64,000 nucleotides of DNA, taken from positions 1 to 64,000 of the forward strand of contig JBPCNX010000092.1 in NCBI GenBank assembly GCA_051000815.1, written 5' to 3'. The DNA comes from PSRF01 sp051000815. GTDB lineage: Bacteria > Acidobacteriota > Blastocatellia > Pyrinomonadales > Pyrinomonadaceae. The position numbers and the translations under genes are program-made. The notes below the pieces were generated by a model that made no database searches, was not told the origin of the DNA, and worked only from the letters and a program-made list of their open reading frames with translations. Below, piece by piece: positions 42,258 to 50,955 of the stretch (the first letter of the stretch is position 1; each line of letters begins with the position of its first letter).

Positions 42258-44186
42258 TTAACCGCGATCTATCCAGCGCTCGTACCAGAGACTGAGATTG
42301 AGCAAGGCCCACAGGTGAAATCCCCATTCATGCGTGCCTTTACGGTGTTGCTCGAGAAGTTGGCCGACGAATTTGTAATCCAGAAAGTCGCGACGGCACA
42401 TCGTCGAATTCATTAGATGTGAATCAAACCACTCGCCTAAACCGTTCTTAAACCATTCACGAACCGGGGCGCCGAAACCACGTTTACTGCTGTAAAGCAA
42501 ATCATGCGGAAGAATTTCTTCCAGCGATTGCTTCAATATGTGTTTGCCACTTCTGCCCTCCACCTTGAGTGAGCGCGGCAGACCCATCGCATACTCAACC
42601 AGGTGATGATCCAGAAACGGCACGCGTGCTTCGACGCTCGTGGCCATCGTGATCTTGTCCACCCGCATCAGCAGCAGCTCGGGCAGGCGCAGCTTCAATT
42701 CCAGGTAAGTCATGCGCGCCAGGAAATCCGAGTCGGGACGCTCCTGTTCTATATGTTTTAGATACGAATCGACAACTTCGAGCGATGATAGGTTCCCAAA
42801 GCGTTCGCGGATCCCCTGCGCCAGCACCCGCGGCTTGAATGTCTCGTCGTAAACAACGGCGCCGCCCCAAAACAAAGGTTCTCCGGATCCCAAGCGACGC
42901 ATTAGTTCAATCATCACACGCTTTCTTCCGGTGGCTTCAAGCGCCGGGCGCGCCATGTCAGAAATCAGGCGGCGCATCGCCAGGGGCACTCGTTCGGCGT
43001 GCCTCCAAAACTTTTCATATATACGCAAGTGGCGCACATAGTTTTCATAACCACTGAAGATCTCGTCGGCGCCCTCGCCTACCTGCACGACAATCGTGCC
43101 TGAATCGCGGGCGAGCTTGGAAACATAGTAGAGGGGCACGCAAACCGGATCACCGATCGGTTCATCCTGATGAAAGATCAGATCCGGGAGAAAGTCCTGC
43201 ATTTCTTTTTCCGAGATGATCACTTCGTGATGATTGGTGCAAAACGCGCTCGCGATACGCCGCGCCGACTCGAGCTCGTTGAGATACTCTTCGTCGCGAA
43301 ATCCAACCGTGAAAGTCTCAACCGGCCGTGACATCTGCTCGGACATCAATGCCACGTTCGCCGACGAATCAACGCCACCCGATAAGAAGACTCCGAATGG
43401 CACGTCAGACATCATGCGCTTTGTGATCGAAGCTCGCAGCAGGCTTAGGATTTCCTCTTTGTGTTCCTCCTCGCTTCGTACTTCACTTGCCACCGGAGGC
43501 AAGGCGTCCCAGTACTGGCTGATCTTCACCGATCCGTCGCGCTTGGCCACAAGCATGTGGCCCGCCGGTAGCTTCTGTATGCCTTTGAAAAGTGTTTGCG
43601 GCGCCGGAGTAGTGAGAAAGGTCAGATAGTGATAAAGCGATTGCTCATCGACCTCCGGCGTGACTGCCGGGTGCTCGAGAATCGCCTTGATCTCTGAGGC
43701 GAAAATGAAGCGACCGTCTTTGTTGTAAAAATACAGCGGCTTGACGCCGATGCGATCGCGGACGAGCACGAGCTGTTCCTGATCTTCATCCCAGAGTGCA
43801 ATGCCGTAGTCGCCCTCGAGATCTTCAACGAAATCCAAGCCACGTTCCTCGTAAAGATGCAATATGGTTTCAGAGTCGGTGCGCGAAAGGTAGCGGTGGC
43901 CACGTTGTTCCAAACCGTGTCGAAGGTTAGCGTGGTTGTAGATCTCGCCGTTGAAGACCAGCCAGAGTCGATTGGTACAACCATGCATCGGTTGATGGCC
44001 GGCCGCTGATAGATCGATGATCGACAGTCGCCGAAATCCCAGTCCGCCTCGCCCCTGATCAAAGATCAGCTCGCCGCTGTCATCAGGTCCGCGGTGCTGC
44101 ATCTGATCGCGCATCTTCCCGATGAGCGAGGCTTCCACCCGCCCCTCAGCCGAGCCGGGTTCCCAGATTCCGCAAATTCCACACAT
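42258..44186 (-). CDS. asnB: Asparagine synthase-type amidotransferase (second copy)
   Basis: 642 residues, class II glutamine amidotransferase with Cys2 (MCGICGI), RRLSIID, FNGEIYNH, and SGGVDSS at 269-275 for ATP. It differs from the copy at 19561 over most of its length, so it is an old paralogue, not a recent duplicate. It sits 3 bases downstream of the heparinase-family gene, itself downstream of wecB and a UDP-GlcNAc dehydrogenase-like gene. In that setting an enzyme converting a sugar uronate to a uronamide, as WbpS-type AsnB relatives are thought to do, is the best hypothesis. Ordinary asparagine synthesis cannot be excluded. Confidence 0.9.
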   Translation of the reverse strand: MCGICGIWEPGSAEGRVEASLIGKMRDQMQHRGPDDSGELIFDQGRGGLGFRRLSIIDLSAAGHQPMHGCTNRLWLVFNGEIYNHANLRHGLEQRGHRYLSRTDSETILHLYEERGLDFVEDLEGDYGIALWDEDQEQLVLVRDRIGVKPLYFYNKDGRFIFASEIKAILEHPAVTPEVDEQSLYHYLTFLTTPAPQTLFKGIQKLPAGHMLVAKRDGSVKISQYWDALPPVASEVRSEEEHKEEILSLLRASITKRMMSDVPFGVFLSGGVDSSANVALMSEQMSRPVETFTVGFRDEEYLNELESARRIASAFCTNHHEVIISEKEMQDFLPDLIFHQDEPIGDPVCVPLYYVSKLARDSGTIVVQVGEGADEIFSGYENYVRHLRIYEKFWRHAERVPLAMRRLISDMARPALEATGRKRVMIELMRRLGSGEPLFWGGAVVYDETFKPRVLAQGIRERFGNLSSLEVVDSYLKHIEQERPDSDFLARMTYLELKLRLPELLLMRVDKITMATSVEARVPFLDHHLVEYAMGLPRSLKVEGRSGKHILKQSLEEILPHDLLYSSKRGFGAPVREWFKNGLGEWFDSHLMNSTMCRRDFLDYKFVGQLLEQHRKGTHEWGFHLWALLNLSLWYERWIDRG

Positions 44187-44189
44187 TTT

Positions 44190-46322
44190 TCAGTCTTGCC
44201 AATCCCTAGCCGAACTCAGACGTTCAACCTCATCTTCTCCGGGGCAGACCGGAACGATGACGAAATTCAGCACGAAGGGCAAACCACTACGCAGCGACCA
44301 GTGTGCGGCGGCGGAAACTTCTCTGCTTCCGTAATGGCGTGATGAAAACCGGGATTCAAGTTCAGGCTGGAGCGCCTGAGCGGCGTTCGGCTCATAAGCG
44401 GCGATCAGCAATCGTCCGCCGCGCGTCCTGTCGCACACGTCTACAAATCCGTCAGACCTCACCTTTGTTTCTAACCCGCCAGCGAAGTGAAAACGGAAAG
44501 AAAGACCATGCTCACCTTCACCTGTCAGCCTGTCAGATAGAAACCAATAGCGACGTTCCTTATTGAAGACTACCCTCCGTTGGTGAATAACAGGCTGATT
44601 TAGCCGCCGATACCCATAGTGTTCGGCGCTGACAAACTCAAGTCCGGAGCCCAGTTCAAATTCCAACACTTGCGGCTGGGCCTCATCGCCGATAATAAAA
44701 GGCGACGCTGCGGCTGTCGTGTTCTGTTCGGCATTGTCGATTTGCACAGTCGAGTGATAGGCCGTCGAACGAAACAGATGTCGTTGATCCAAATCAGAAG
44801 TGTAAACGTAGGTCGCTGGATCGACGATAAAGGGAACACCGCAGGCTGAGACTTCGATACTGAGAGCGTCATTATGCCCGTGAGAGCCGCGCCCGTTAAT
44901 GCCCGCGCCGCTCGCATTGAATAACAGGTAAAGATCTCGGTCTCGTAAGATGTAAATACCGGAATCGGAGAACCCCTGAGAACTTTCGGGAACAGATGCT
45001 GGCGTCAATTGTAAATATTCGTCGACCGCTGCCGGACCCAAAATCCAGAGCAGCTCAGGCGGCATCGCGAAAGGCGGGGAATGTTCTGCGGCCTTCATCT
45101 CGCCTTTGAGTTGAGAATCGTTGAAGAGGACTGAACCAAGTGCCGGCAGGTAGGCGTGATCGTCTCCGCGATGACAGCCAACCGGAAAGACTTGTCCACT
45201 GTCCGAATCGCCAATCAGCGGTGCGTAACCATCCGGTCGCAGGTAAGCGCGCGCGTATCGCAGCATCTTATGCAGCTTTTCCCAGTAGTGAGCTGCAATC
45301 TCGATCGCGTTGGCGCGAGCGAGGACAAATGAATAGAGAAAAAGTTCCAGAACAAAACGATGATAACCGGTCGAGCTTTCGAAATCTGCGCCGTCTGCCA
45401 GCACCTGCTTGTCCATCTCTCGCAGCATTTCGCGCAAACCAAAAGCGCGCCACTCTTCGGCCTGTTCAAGTTCCGGTAGCATGATGCCCAGCCATAGCAG
45501 GCCCGTGACATCGGAAAGATAATGATTACTCGTCGCAATGTAAGAAAACTCGAGATGCTCGCGGATGAACCTTCCGTGCTGGTCAAAGATAATGAGGAGC
45601 CGCGCAAGTTTCTCTTCATCAAACTCAGGCGCGTGCCTAAACACTGCAAACGCCCCGAGCAGGTTCATGGCGCGTAGCGCAACTTCCATTGCGCAATTCC
45701 AATTTACGCCGCGTCCGAGCGGATTACTTGATTGCCAACTCTCCACCTGGGAAACAAACTCTTCGCTAAAACGCTGGTCCGTTGTTACTACGTAAGCGCG
45801 CGCAAGCGTGAGAAGGTGTCCGAGCCGGTTCAACTCCCAGACGAATCTCACATCAGAGTTGTCGTCACGATTGAGTTTGATTTCCGCACAATAGTCGAGC
45901 GGCCAGATGAATCCCGAGACCAAATCGCGATGCCAGTTAAGGGGCTTTCCGAAGTGCGTATCGCCCAGACCGAGAAGCGGCCAGCACTGTTCATTGACGA
46001 TGCGTTCAGCGCCAATAATCAAATCCTCCGTCTCCTCTGGAAAGAGGCGACGCTGTGAGTCAGCAATCGAGTTTAGTGGTGAATCGAACCCGGAAAAGAA
46101 ATGGGGCTGCGTCCGCCGCTGAAAATGTTCGAGCAGTTCGGCTGGTAGCATTTGGGCGAACTGGCGCTGGAGCCGTGCAGTTTCATTCGCTTGCTGCGCG
46201 AGACTGCGACGCTCGCGCTTTTGCCGGATCGAAGCGTGACTACGCTTGATAACCTCCCGAACCACTGTCGTCGGCGCGACTTCTCCCCGAATTGCGCGTT
46301 TGATTTTGCGAAAAATTGACAT
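44190..46322 (-). CDS. Heparinase II/III family protein
   Basis: About 710 residues from the ATG at 46322 (MSIFRKIKRAIRGE, a typical start for the group); a longer frame would overlap wecB by 46 bases. An N-terminal alpha-helical toroid domain contains ATSNHYLSDVTGLLWLG and FESSTGYHRFV. The C-terminal beta-sandwich contains GRGSHGHNDALS and STAYHST. Heparinase II/III enzymes cleave uronic-acid-containing polysaccharides by beta-elimination, with catalytic Tyr/His in these motifs. No signal peptide is evident, which is typical of the versions inside biosynthetic loci. It may trim or edit the polymer, or act as a transferase-like variant. Confidence 0.85.
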   Translation of the reverse strand: MSIFRKIKRAIRGEVAPTTVVREVIKRSHASIRQKRERRSLAQQANETARLQRQFAQMLPAELLEHFQRRTQPHFFSGFDSPLNSIADSQRRLFPEETEDLIIGAERIVNEQCWPLLGLGDTHFGKPLNWHRDLVSGFIWPLDYCAEIKLNRDDNSDVRFVWELNRLGHLLTLARAYVVTTDQRFSEEFVSQVESWQSSNPLGRGVNWNCAMEVALRAMNLLGAFAVFRHAPEFDEEKLARLLIIFDQHGRFIREHLEFSYIATSNHYLSDVTGLLWLGIMLPELEQAEEWRAFGLREMLREMDKQVLADGADFESSTGYHRFVLELFLYSFVLARANAIEIAAHYWEKLHKMLRYARAYLRPDGYAPLIGDSDSGQVFPVGCHRGDDHAYLPALGSVLFNDSQLKGEMKAAEHSPPFAMPPELLWILGPAAVDEYLQLTPASVPESSQGFSDSGIYILRDRDLYLLFNASGAGINGRGSHGHNDALSIEVSACGVPFIVDPATYVYTSDLDQRHLFRSTAYHSTVQIDNAEQNTTAAASPFIIGDEAQPQVLEFELGSGLEFVSAEHYGYRRLNQPVIHQRRVVFNKERRYWFLSDRLTGEGEHGLSFRFHFAGGLETKVRSDGFVDVCDRTRGGRLLIAAYEPNAAQALQPELESRFSSRHYGSREVSAAAHWSLRSGLPFVLNFVIVPVCPGEDEVERLSSARDWQD

Positions 46323-46351
46323 CCGGCAGCCTATCCCGGAGGGAAGCGTCG

Positions 46352-47437
46352 TCAGAGCAGTGCGTCGAGAATCCGCTCGGCGGTATGACCGTCCCATAAG
46401 GGAGGAATGCGATGCTCGCGGGTGCCACCATCAGCCAGGGCAGCAAAGGCCGCAGCCGTAATCTCCCGTGGGTCTGTTCCCACGATCGTGTTTGTTCCCA
46501 TCTCAACTGTGATCGGTCGTTCGGTGTTTTCGCGCAAGGTCAAACACGGAATACCAAGTACGGTCGTTTCTTCCTGAATCCCACCTGAGTCAGTCAGAAC
46601 GAGTCGCGCGCCACTGTAAAGACGGAGAAAATCCAGATAGCCGAGAGGCTCAATCACACGTAGTGCGGATTCGACTTCCTTAGCTAAACCCAATTCCGCA
46701 ATCATTTTTCGGGTGCGCGGATGAACCGGAAAGATAATGGGAATACGTTTACCGATCTGTTTGATGGCGTCAAGAATGCCCTGAAGCGTAGCGTGGTCGT
46801 CGACGTTTGAGGGCCGGTGCAACGTCAGAACTGCGTAGTCCTTGTCGGCGACTCCGAGGTGCTCACGTATTTGTGATGCCTTTGCGTTTTCGAGTTGTTT
46901 GTTGAGCGAGTCGATCATAATGTTGCCGACAAACCGAATTCGCTCGGCAGGGACTCCCTCGGCGCGGAGATTCTCATCAGCGTCCTGAGATGGTGTGAAC
47001 AAGAGATCCGAAATCTGATCGGTTAGCAGGCGGTTGATCTCTTCCGGCATGGAGCGGTCACGGCTGCGCAATCCCGCTTCGACGTGCGCGACTTTAATGC
47101 CCAACTTTACGCAGACAAGCGCGCACGCGAGCGTGGAATTCACATCGCCGACTACCAGCACCCAATCCGGCTTCTCTTGCAGTACGACGGGCTCGAACCG
47201 TTGCATGACCGCCGCCGTCTGAGCGGCATGCGATCCGGAACCAACACTCAAATAAAGATCCGGCTCCGGCAAGCCGAGGTCCTGGAAGAAAGCGTCAGAC
47301 ATCATCACGTCGTAATGTTGTCCTGTATGAACAACAAGCGGCGTGAACTCGCGTTCGCGCCGCTTCATAGCATCGACGAGTGGCGCGACCTTCATAACAT
47401 TAGGCCGGGCGCCTACAACGTTGATTACTTTTAACAT
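46352..47437 (-). CDS. wecB: UDP-N-acetylglucosamine 2-epimerase, non-hydrolysing
   Basis: 361 residues from the ATG at 47437 (MLKVINVVGARPN); an upstream TTG at 47458 would add seven. Interconverts UDP-GlcNAc and UDP-ManNAc, or the matching uronates. VVGARPNVMKVAPL, HVEAGLRS with the catalytic Glu and His region, TLHRPSNVDD and LTDSGGIQEE are all present. It lies downstream of the nucleotide-sugar dehydrogenase and 29 bases before the heparinase-family gene. Together with the dehydrogenase it gives UDP-ManNAcA or an isomer, an acidic donor for the glycan. Confidence 0.93.
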   Translation of the reverse strand: MLKVINVVGARPNVMKVAPLVDAMKRREREFTPLVVHTGQHYDVMMSDAFFQDLGLPEPDLYLSVGSGSHAAQTAAVMQRFEPVVLQEKPDWVLVVGDVNSTLACALVCVKLGIKVAHVEAGLRSRDRSMPEEINRLLTDQISDLLFTPSQDADENLRAEGVPAERIRFVGNIMIDSLNKQLENAKASQIREHLGVADKDYAVLTLHRPSNVDDHATLQGILDAIKQIGKRIPIIFPVHPRTRKMIAELGLAKEVESALRVIEPLGYLDFLRLYSGARLVLTDSGGIQEETTVLGIPCLTLRENTERPITVEMGTNTIVGTDPREITAAAFAALADGGTREHRIPPLWDGHTAERILDALL

Positions 47438-47444
47438 TCGGAGA

Positions 47445-47538
47445 AGTCCAACGCCCAACGTCCAATGCCCAATGTCTGTGTAACGTCATTGTCCTTAGAC
47501 ATTGAACTTTGGACTTTGGACTTTGGACTTTGGACGTT
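47445..47538. repeat. Two heptad tracts between wecB and the dehydrogenase
   Basis: AGTCCAA, CGCCCAA, CGTCCAA, TGCCCAA at 47445-47472, then GAACTTT, GGACTTT, GGACTTT, GGACTTT, GGACGTT at 47504-47538. The second tract ends exactly where the dehydrogenase stop codon begins. The first tract's words are close to reverse complements of the second's, so the pair can also fold. Confidence 0.85.
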
Positions 47539-48876
47539 TCAAAGCCGGATTACCCGCGCACAACTGCCGCGCCTGACCTCACCGTTAAGTGCATTGCGCG
47601 TGTCGACTACCAACGGGGCTAACTGGCAAACCCGGTGGTAATCAATGTCGCTATGGTCTGTAACAATGACGATGCAATCTGCCGCGCTCAATTCCTCGTC
47701 ATTGAATGGCACAGAAGTCAGCGGTTCGCCGCCACCCTCGGTGTGCGCATCGTCAAAGCGGATCTCATTAACAAATGGATCGTGATAATAAACATCGGCG
47801 CCTTTCGCGCGCAGCCGATCAATAATCGACAACGCCGGACTCTCGCGCACGTCGTTGATATCTCTCTTGTAAGCCACGCCCAGAAGAAGAATCCGCGAAC
47901 CCTTCATTGCCTTCCGTTCGTCGTTTAAACCGTCAGCAACTAACTGCACGACGTGATCCGGCATGCGTGAGTTCACTTCCTCAGCCAACCCGATGAACCG
48001 CGAATCAAATCCGTGCTGGCGTGCCTTCCAGGAAAGATAATGGGGATCGAGTGGAATGCAATGACCCCCAATTCCCGGACCGGGATAAAAAGGCATAAAG
48101 CCAAAAGGCTTGGTTGCCGCGGCGCGAATCACTTCCCAGGTGTCGATGTTCAGGGCGTAGCACAGGCGCGCCATCTCGTTTGCCATCCCGATGTTTACTG
48201 CGCGAAAGGTGTTTTCCAAAAGCTTGGCCGCTTCTGCGACTCGCGCTGAGCTGACCGCGTGAACATCTTTGACAATTTGCGAGTAGAGGTGGGCAGCGGC
48301 TTCAGTAGAATCGTCGGTGACACCGCCAACCACTTTCGGAATGTTATGAGTTTGATACTGCGGATTACCCGGATCGACGCGCTCGGGTGAAAACGCGAGC
48401 AGAAAGTCTTCGTCGAGCTTGAGCCCCGTTTCTTCGAACATCGGGAGTAAGACTTCATTCGTCGTCCCGGGATAGGTAGTAGATTCCAGAATGATCAACT
48501 GCCCGCGACGCAGCCGCTTCTTGATTTCTTCCGCCGCAGCGAGAATATAGGAGACATCAGGTTCTTTTGTTTTGCGCAGAGGAGTGGGCACACAAATGAT
48601 AATCGCGTCGCAATCCTTCAGGTTGTCAAAGTCTGTAGTCGCTCGCATTAATTTCCCGTCAACCAACTTCTTTACGACTGAGGAAGGCACGTCACCGATG
48701 TAGGAAGTGCCGGCATTGATTTGCGCCGCCTTATCAGTGTCAACTTCAAAACCAGTCGCTTGAAACCCACCGCCGGCGAATTCGGAAAGTAATGGCAATC
48801 CCACATAGCCGAGCCCGACCACGCCCACCTGGGCGCGCTTGGCGGTAATCAGGCCAATCAACTCTTCTTTTATCAT
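47539..48876 (-). CDS. UDP-GlcNAc 6-dehydrogenase-like nucleotide-sugar dehydrogenase
   Basis: 445 residues. Oxidises C6 of a UDP-N-acetylhexosamine to the uronate with two NAD. VGVVGLGYVGLPLL binds NAD, ESTTYPGTTNEV and FSPERVDPGN are family blocks, and C273 in GIGGHCIPLDPHY is the catalytic Cys. The run TKPFGFMPFYPGPG favours the WbpA/TviB (UDP-GlcNAc) subgroup over WecC (UDP-ManNAc), though the two are related. AAGGA lies upstream of the ATG at 48876. It appears to be the first gene of the run dehydrogenase-wecB-heparinase-asnB. Confidence 0.88.
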   Translation of the reverse strand: MIKEELIGLITAKRAQVGVVGLGYVGLPLLSEFAGGGFQATGFEVDTDKAAQINAGTSYIGDVPSSVVKKLVDGKLMRATTDFDNLKDCDAIIICVPTPLRKTKEPDVSYILAAAEEIKKRLRRGQLIILESTTYPGTTNEVLLPMFEETGLKLDEDFLLAFSPERVDPGNPQYQTHNIPKVVGGVTDDSTEAAAHLYSQIVKDVHAVSSARVAEAAKLLENTFRAVNIGMANEMARLCYALNIDTWEVIRAAATKPFGFMPFYPGPGIGGHCIPLDPHYLSWKARQHGFDSRFIGLAEEVNSRMPDHVVQLVADGLNDERKAMKGSRILLLGVAYKRDINDVRESPALSIIDRLRAKGADVYYHDPFVNEIRFDDAHTEGGGEPLTSVPFNDEELSAADCIVIVTDHSDIDYHRVCQLAPLVVDTRNALNGEVRRGSCARVIRL

Positions 48877-49074
48877 TCAGACTGTTCCTTAATATTCCGG
48901 CAGCTCAAGAGGAAGGAAGTGCTCGGCTTTTGTGCAAATTCGGGCACGGTGAAGACTATTTGAGCGCAACGGCAGTGTCAAGCGAGGTCACTTAAGGCTG
49001 GCAAACATTGTGGCCTCCCATTCAAATACATCTGAACGGAAGTGTAGCGAGAATCCCAAAGAGTGCTTAGGGTA

Positions 49075-49186
49075 ATTTGCAGGTCAGGAAGGGGACCCTG
49101 TCCCCGCGTCAAGTTGAAATCCACTCACCAAACTGTTGAGCTAAGTTGGATGAGCGGGGACAGGCTCCCCTTCCTAACCTGCAAAT
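49075..49186. mobile_element. Short MITE-like element, 33-bp inverted repeats
   Basis: The left arm 49075-49107 (ATTTGCAGGTCAGGAAGGGG, ACCCTGTCCCCGC) pairs with the right arm 49154-49186 (GCGGGGACAGGCTCCCC, TTCCTAACCTGCAAAT). It is a shorter relative of the 185-bp element at 23983. The gap 48877-49074 before it shows no gene; it must hold the divergent promoters of the dehydrogenase run and the APC permease. Confidence 0.82.
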
Positions 49187-49238
49187 GTCTTGCTTTTCTT
49201 GACAGGAAACCAGAGAGACCACTATACCCTCACGCACT

Positions 49239-50777
49239 ATGAGCGATGAATCCGCAACAATACGAGCAACTGATCAAGGTTCCGGCAAACTTGTCCGTGG
49301 ACTGGGCCGACTCGACGCCACGATGATTGTCGTCGGCTCAATGATCGGTTCGGGCATCTTCATCACCTCGGCTGAATCGTCGCGACTCGTGGGCGCGCCC
49401 GGCTGGTTGCTGGCTGCCTGGGCCCTGGCTGGCGTGCTGACGATTACGGGCGCCCTCTGCTGTGCCGAGCTTGCAGCGATGTGGCCGCGCGCCGGCGGAC
49501 AATACGTATTTTTGCGCGAAGCCTATGGTCCTTCCATAGGGTTTCTTTTTGGTTGGTCGCTGCTCCTGGTAATTCAAACGGGAACGATCGCCGCGGTGGC
49601 GGTTGCTTTTGCCAACTTCATGGGCGTGCTTACCGATCAGGTTGCCGCAGATCGCTACCTGCTTGCTCCGCGCGCTTTTGGCGGTTACGCGATAAGTCTC
49701 TCAACGCAGCAACTCGTCGCCGTGGTAATGATTCTGTTGCTTACCGTAACCAACACGCGCGGCCTCAGAACCGGCAAGCTGATCCAGAACAGTTTCACCT
49801 TCACCAAGACTGCGGCGCTCGTAGGGTTGATTGTCGTCGGTCTGTTTCTGGGTTGGAACGACCAAAGCGCGGCCTACACGTCGTCGTGGTGGAAGCCCTG
49901 GGAGAACGGCTGGAAACCATCGGCATCCCAGTTAGGATTCGAACCGCTCACCCAGGGAGCGTTAGTGCTGGCGCTCGTGATGTTGTTGGGCCGGGCGATG
50001 GTTGGGCCACTCTTTGCGCAGTCCGCGTGGAACAATGTGACCTTCACTGCGGGCGAGGTGCGCGATCCGGGACGCAATTTGCCGCGCGCGCTATTGTGGG
50101 GCTGCGCTCTCGTCGTCGTGCTGTACTTGCTGGCGAATCTTGCTTATGTGGTGACCCTTCCGCTTGGCGAGATCCAAAACGCTCCACAGAACCGTGTGGC
50201 TACGGCAACAATGCAGGCGATTCTTGGCCCTCGCGGAACTATTTTGATGGCAGTTGCCATCATGATTTCCACCTTCGGCTGCAACAACGGATTGATTCTG
50301 GCGGGAGCTCGCGTTTACTACGCGATGGCGCGTGACAATCTCTTCTTCAAGCGCGTCGGTGTTCTCAATGCTCGCAACGTTCCGGCAATTGCCTTGATCA
50401 CACAGGGAATCTGGGCCGCGTTTTTGACGTTACCGCGAACAGTAACAACCGATCAGCGCACCGGCGCGGTTACTTATGGCAACGTTTACACCCAACTGCT
50501 CGAATACATCGTCTCCGTGGATTTGATCTTCTACATGCTGATGGTCGGCGCGGTGATTGTGATGCGTCGCAAGGCGCCGGAGCTGGAACGTCCCTATCAC
50601 ACGTTTGGCTATCCAATCGTACCGGTCATTTACATAGTCATCGCCGGCCTGTTCGTTCTTGATCTTGCCTATCTCGCGCCTTCCACTTCGGGGATTGGAT
50701 ACTTAATAGTACTCACAGGTATTCCTGTTTATCTTTTGTGGAAGCGCAGGAGGAAGGAAGACTCGGAGACGGGGTGA
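49239..50777 (+). CDS. APC family amino acid permease
   Basis: 512 residues with 12 predicted membrane segments. The unwound first helix motif GSGIFITSAE, then CCAELAAMWPRAGGQYVFLREAYGPSIGFLFGW, is the classic amino acid-polyamine-organocation (APC/LAT-like) signature. It probably imports or exchanges amino acids, and its specificity cannot be read from sequence. A Lys/Arg-rich C-terminal tail (KRRRKED) is cytoplasmic. It is monocistronic and followed by heptad-rich DNA. Confidence 0.88.
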   Translation: MSDESATIRATDQGSGKLVRGLGRLDATMIVVGSMIGSGIFITSAESSRLVGAPGWLLAAWALAGVLTITGALCCAELAAMWPRAGGQYVFLREAYGPSIGFLFGWSLLLVIQTGTIAAVAVAFANFMGVLTDQVAADRYLLAPRAFGGYAISLSTQQLVAVVMILLLTVTNTRGLRTGKLIQNSFTFTKTAALVGLIVVGLFLGWNDQSAAYTSSWWKPWENGWKPSASQLGFEPLTQGALVLALVMLLGRAMVGPLFAQSAWNNVTFTAGEVRDPGRNLPRALLWGCALVVVLYLLANLAYVVTLPLGEIQNAPQNRVATATMQAILGPRGTILMAVAIMISTFGCNNGLILAGARVYYAMARDNLFFKRVGVLNARNVPAIALITQGIWAAFLTLPRTVTTDQRTGAVTYGNVYTQLLEYIVSVDLIFYMLMVGAVIVMRRKAPELERPYHTFGYPIVPVIYIVIAGLFVLDLAYLAPSTSGIGYLIVLTGIPVYLLWKRRRKEDSETG

Positions 50778-50955
50778 TGCGGAAACGCGAGACACGGGAT
50801 GGGGAGACGGGGAGACCATTCTTATTCATCCCTCATCCTTCATCCGTGATTCTTTAGGGGGGATGGTTACGTCTCCGCGTCTCCCCATCCCCCCATCCCC
50901 GCGTCTCCGTGTCTCTCCCTCATCCCTCTTTCCTTATCCTTCATCCCTTATTTCA
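50778..50955. repeat. Heptad and purine/pyrimidine tracts
   Basis: Between the permease and the convergent polymerase: TTCATCC, CTCATCC, TTCATCC at 50825-50845, and TCATCCC, TCTTTCC, TTATCCT, TCATCCC at 50920-50947. Purine-rich GGGAGAC words near 50805 face pyrimidine-rich GTCTCCC words near 50878-50915 and can pair. The second tract runs into the polymerase stop codon at 50948. Confidence 0.75.

Noticed and set aside
49481..50335. 284-residue frame inside the APC permease gene
   Set aside because: Overlaps a clear 12-segment transporter in another frame; Arg/Gly-rich with no family signal.
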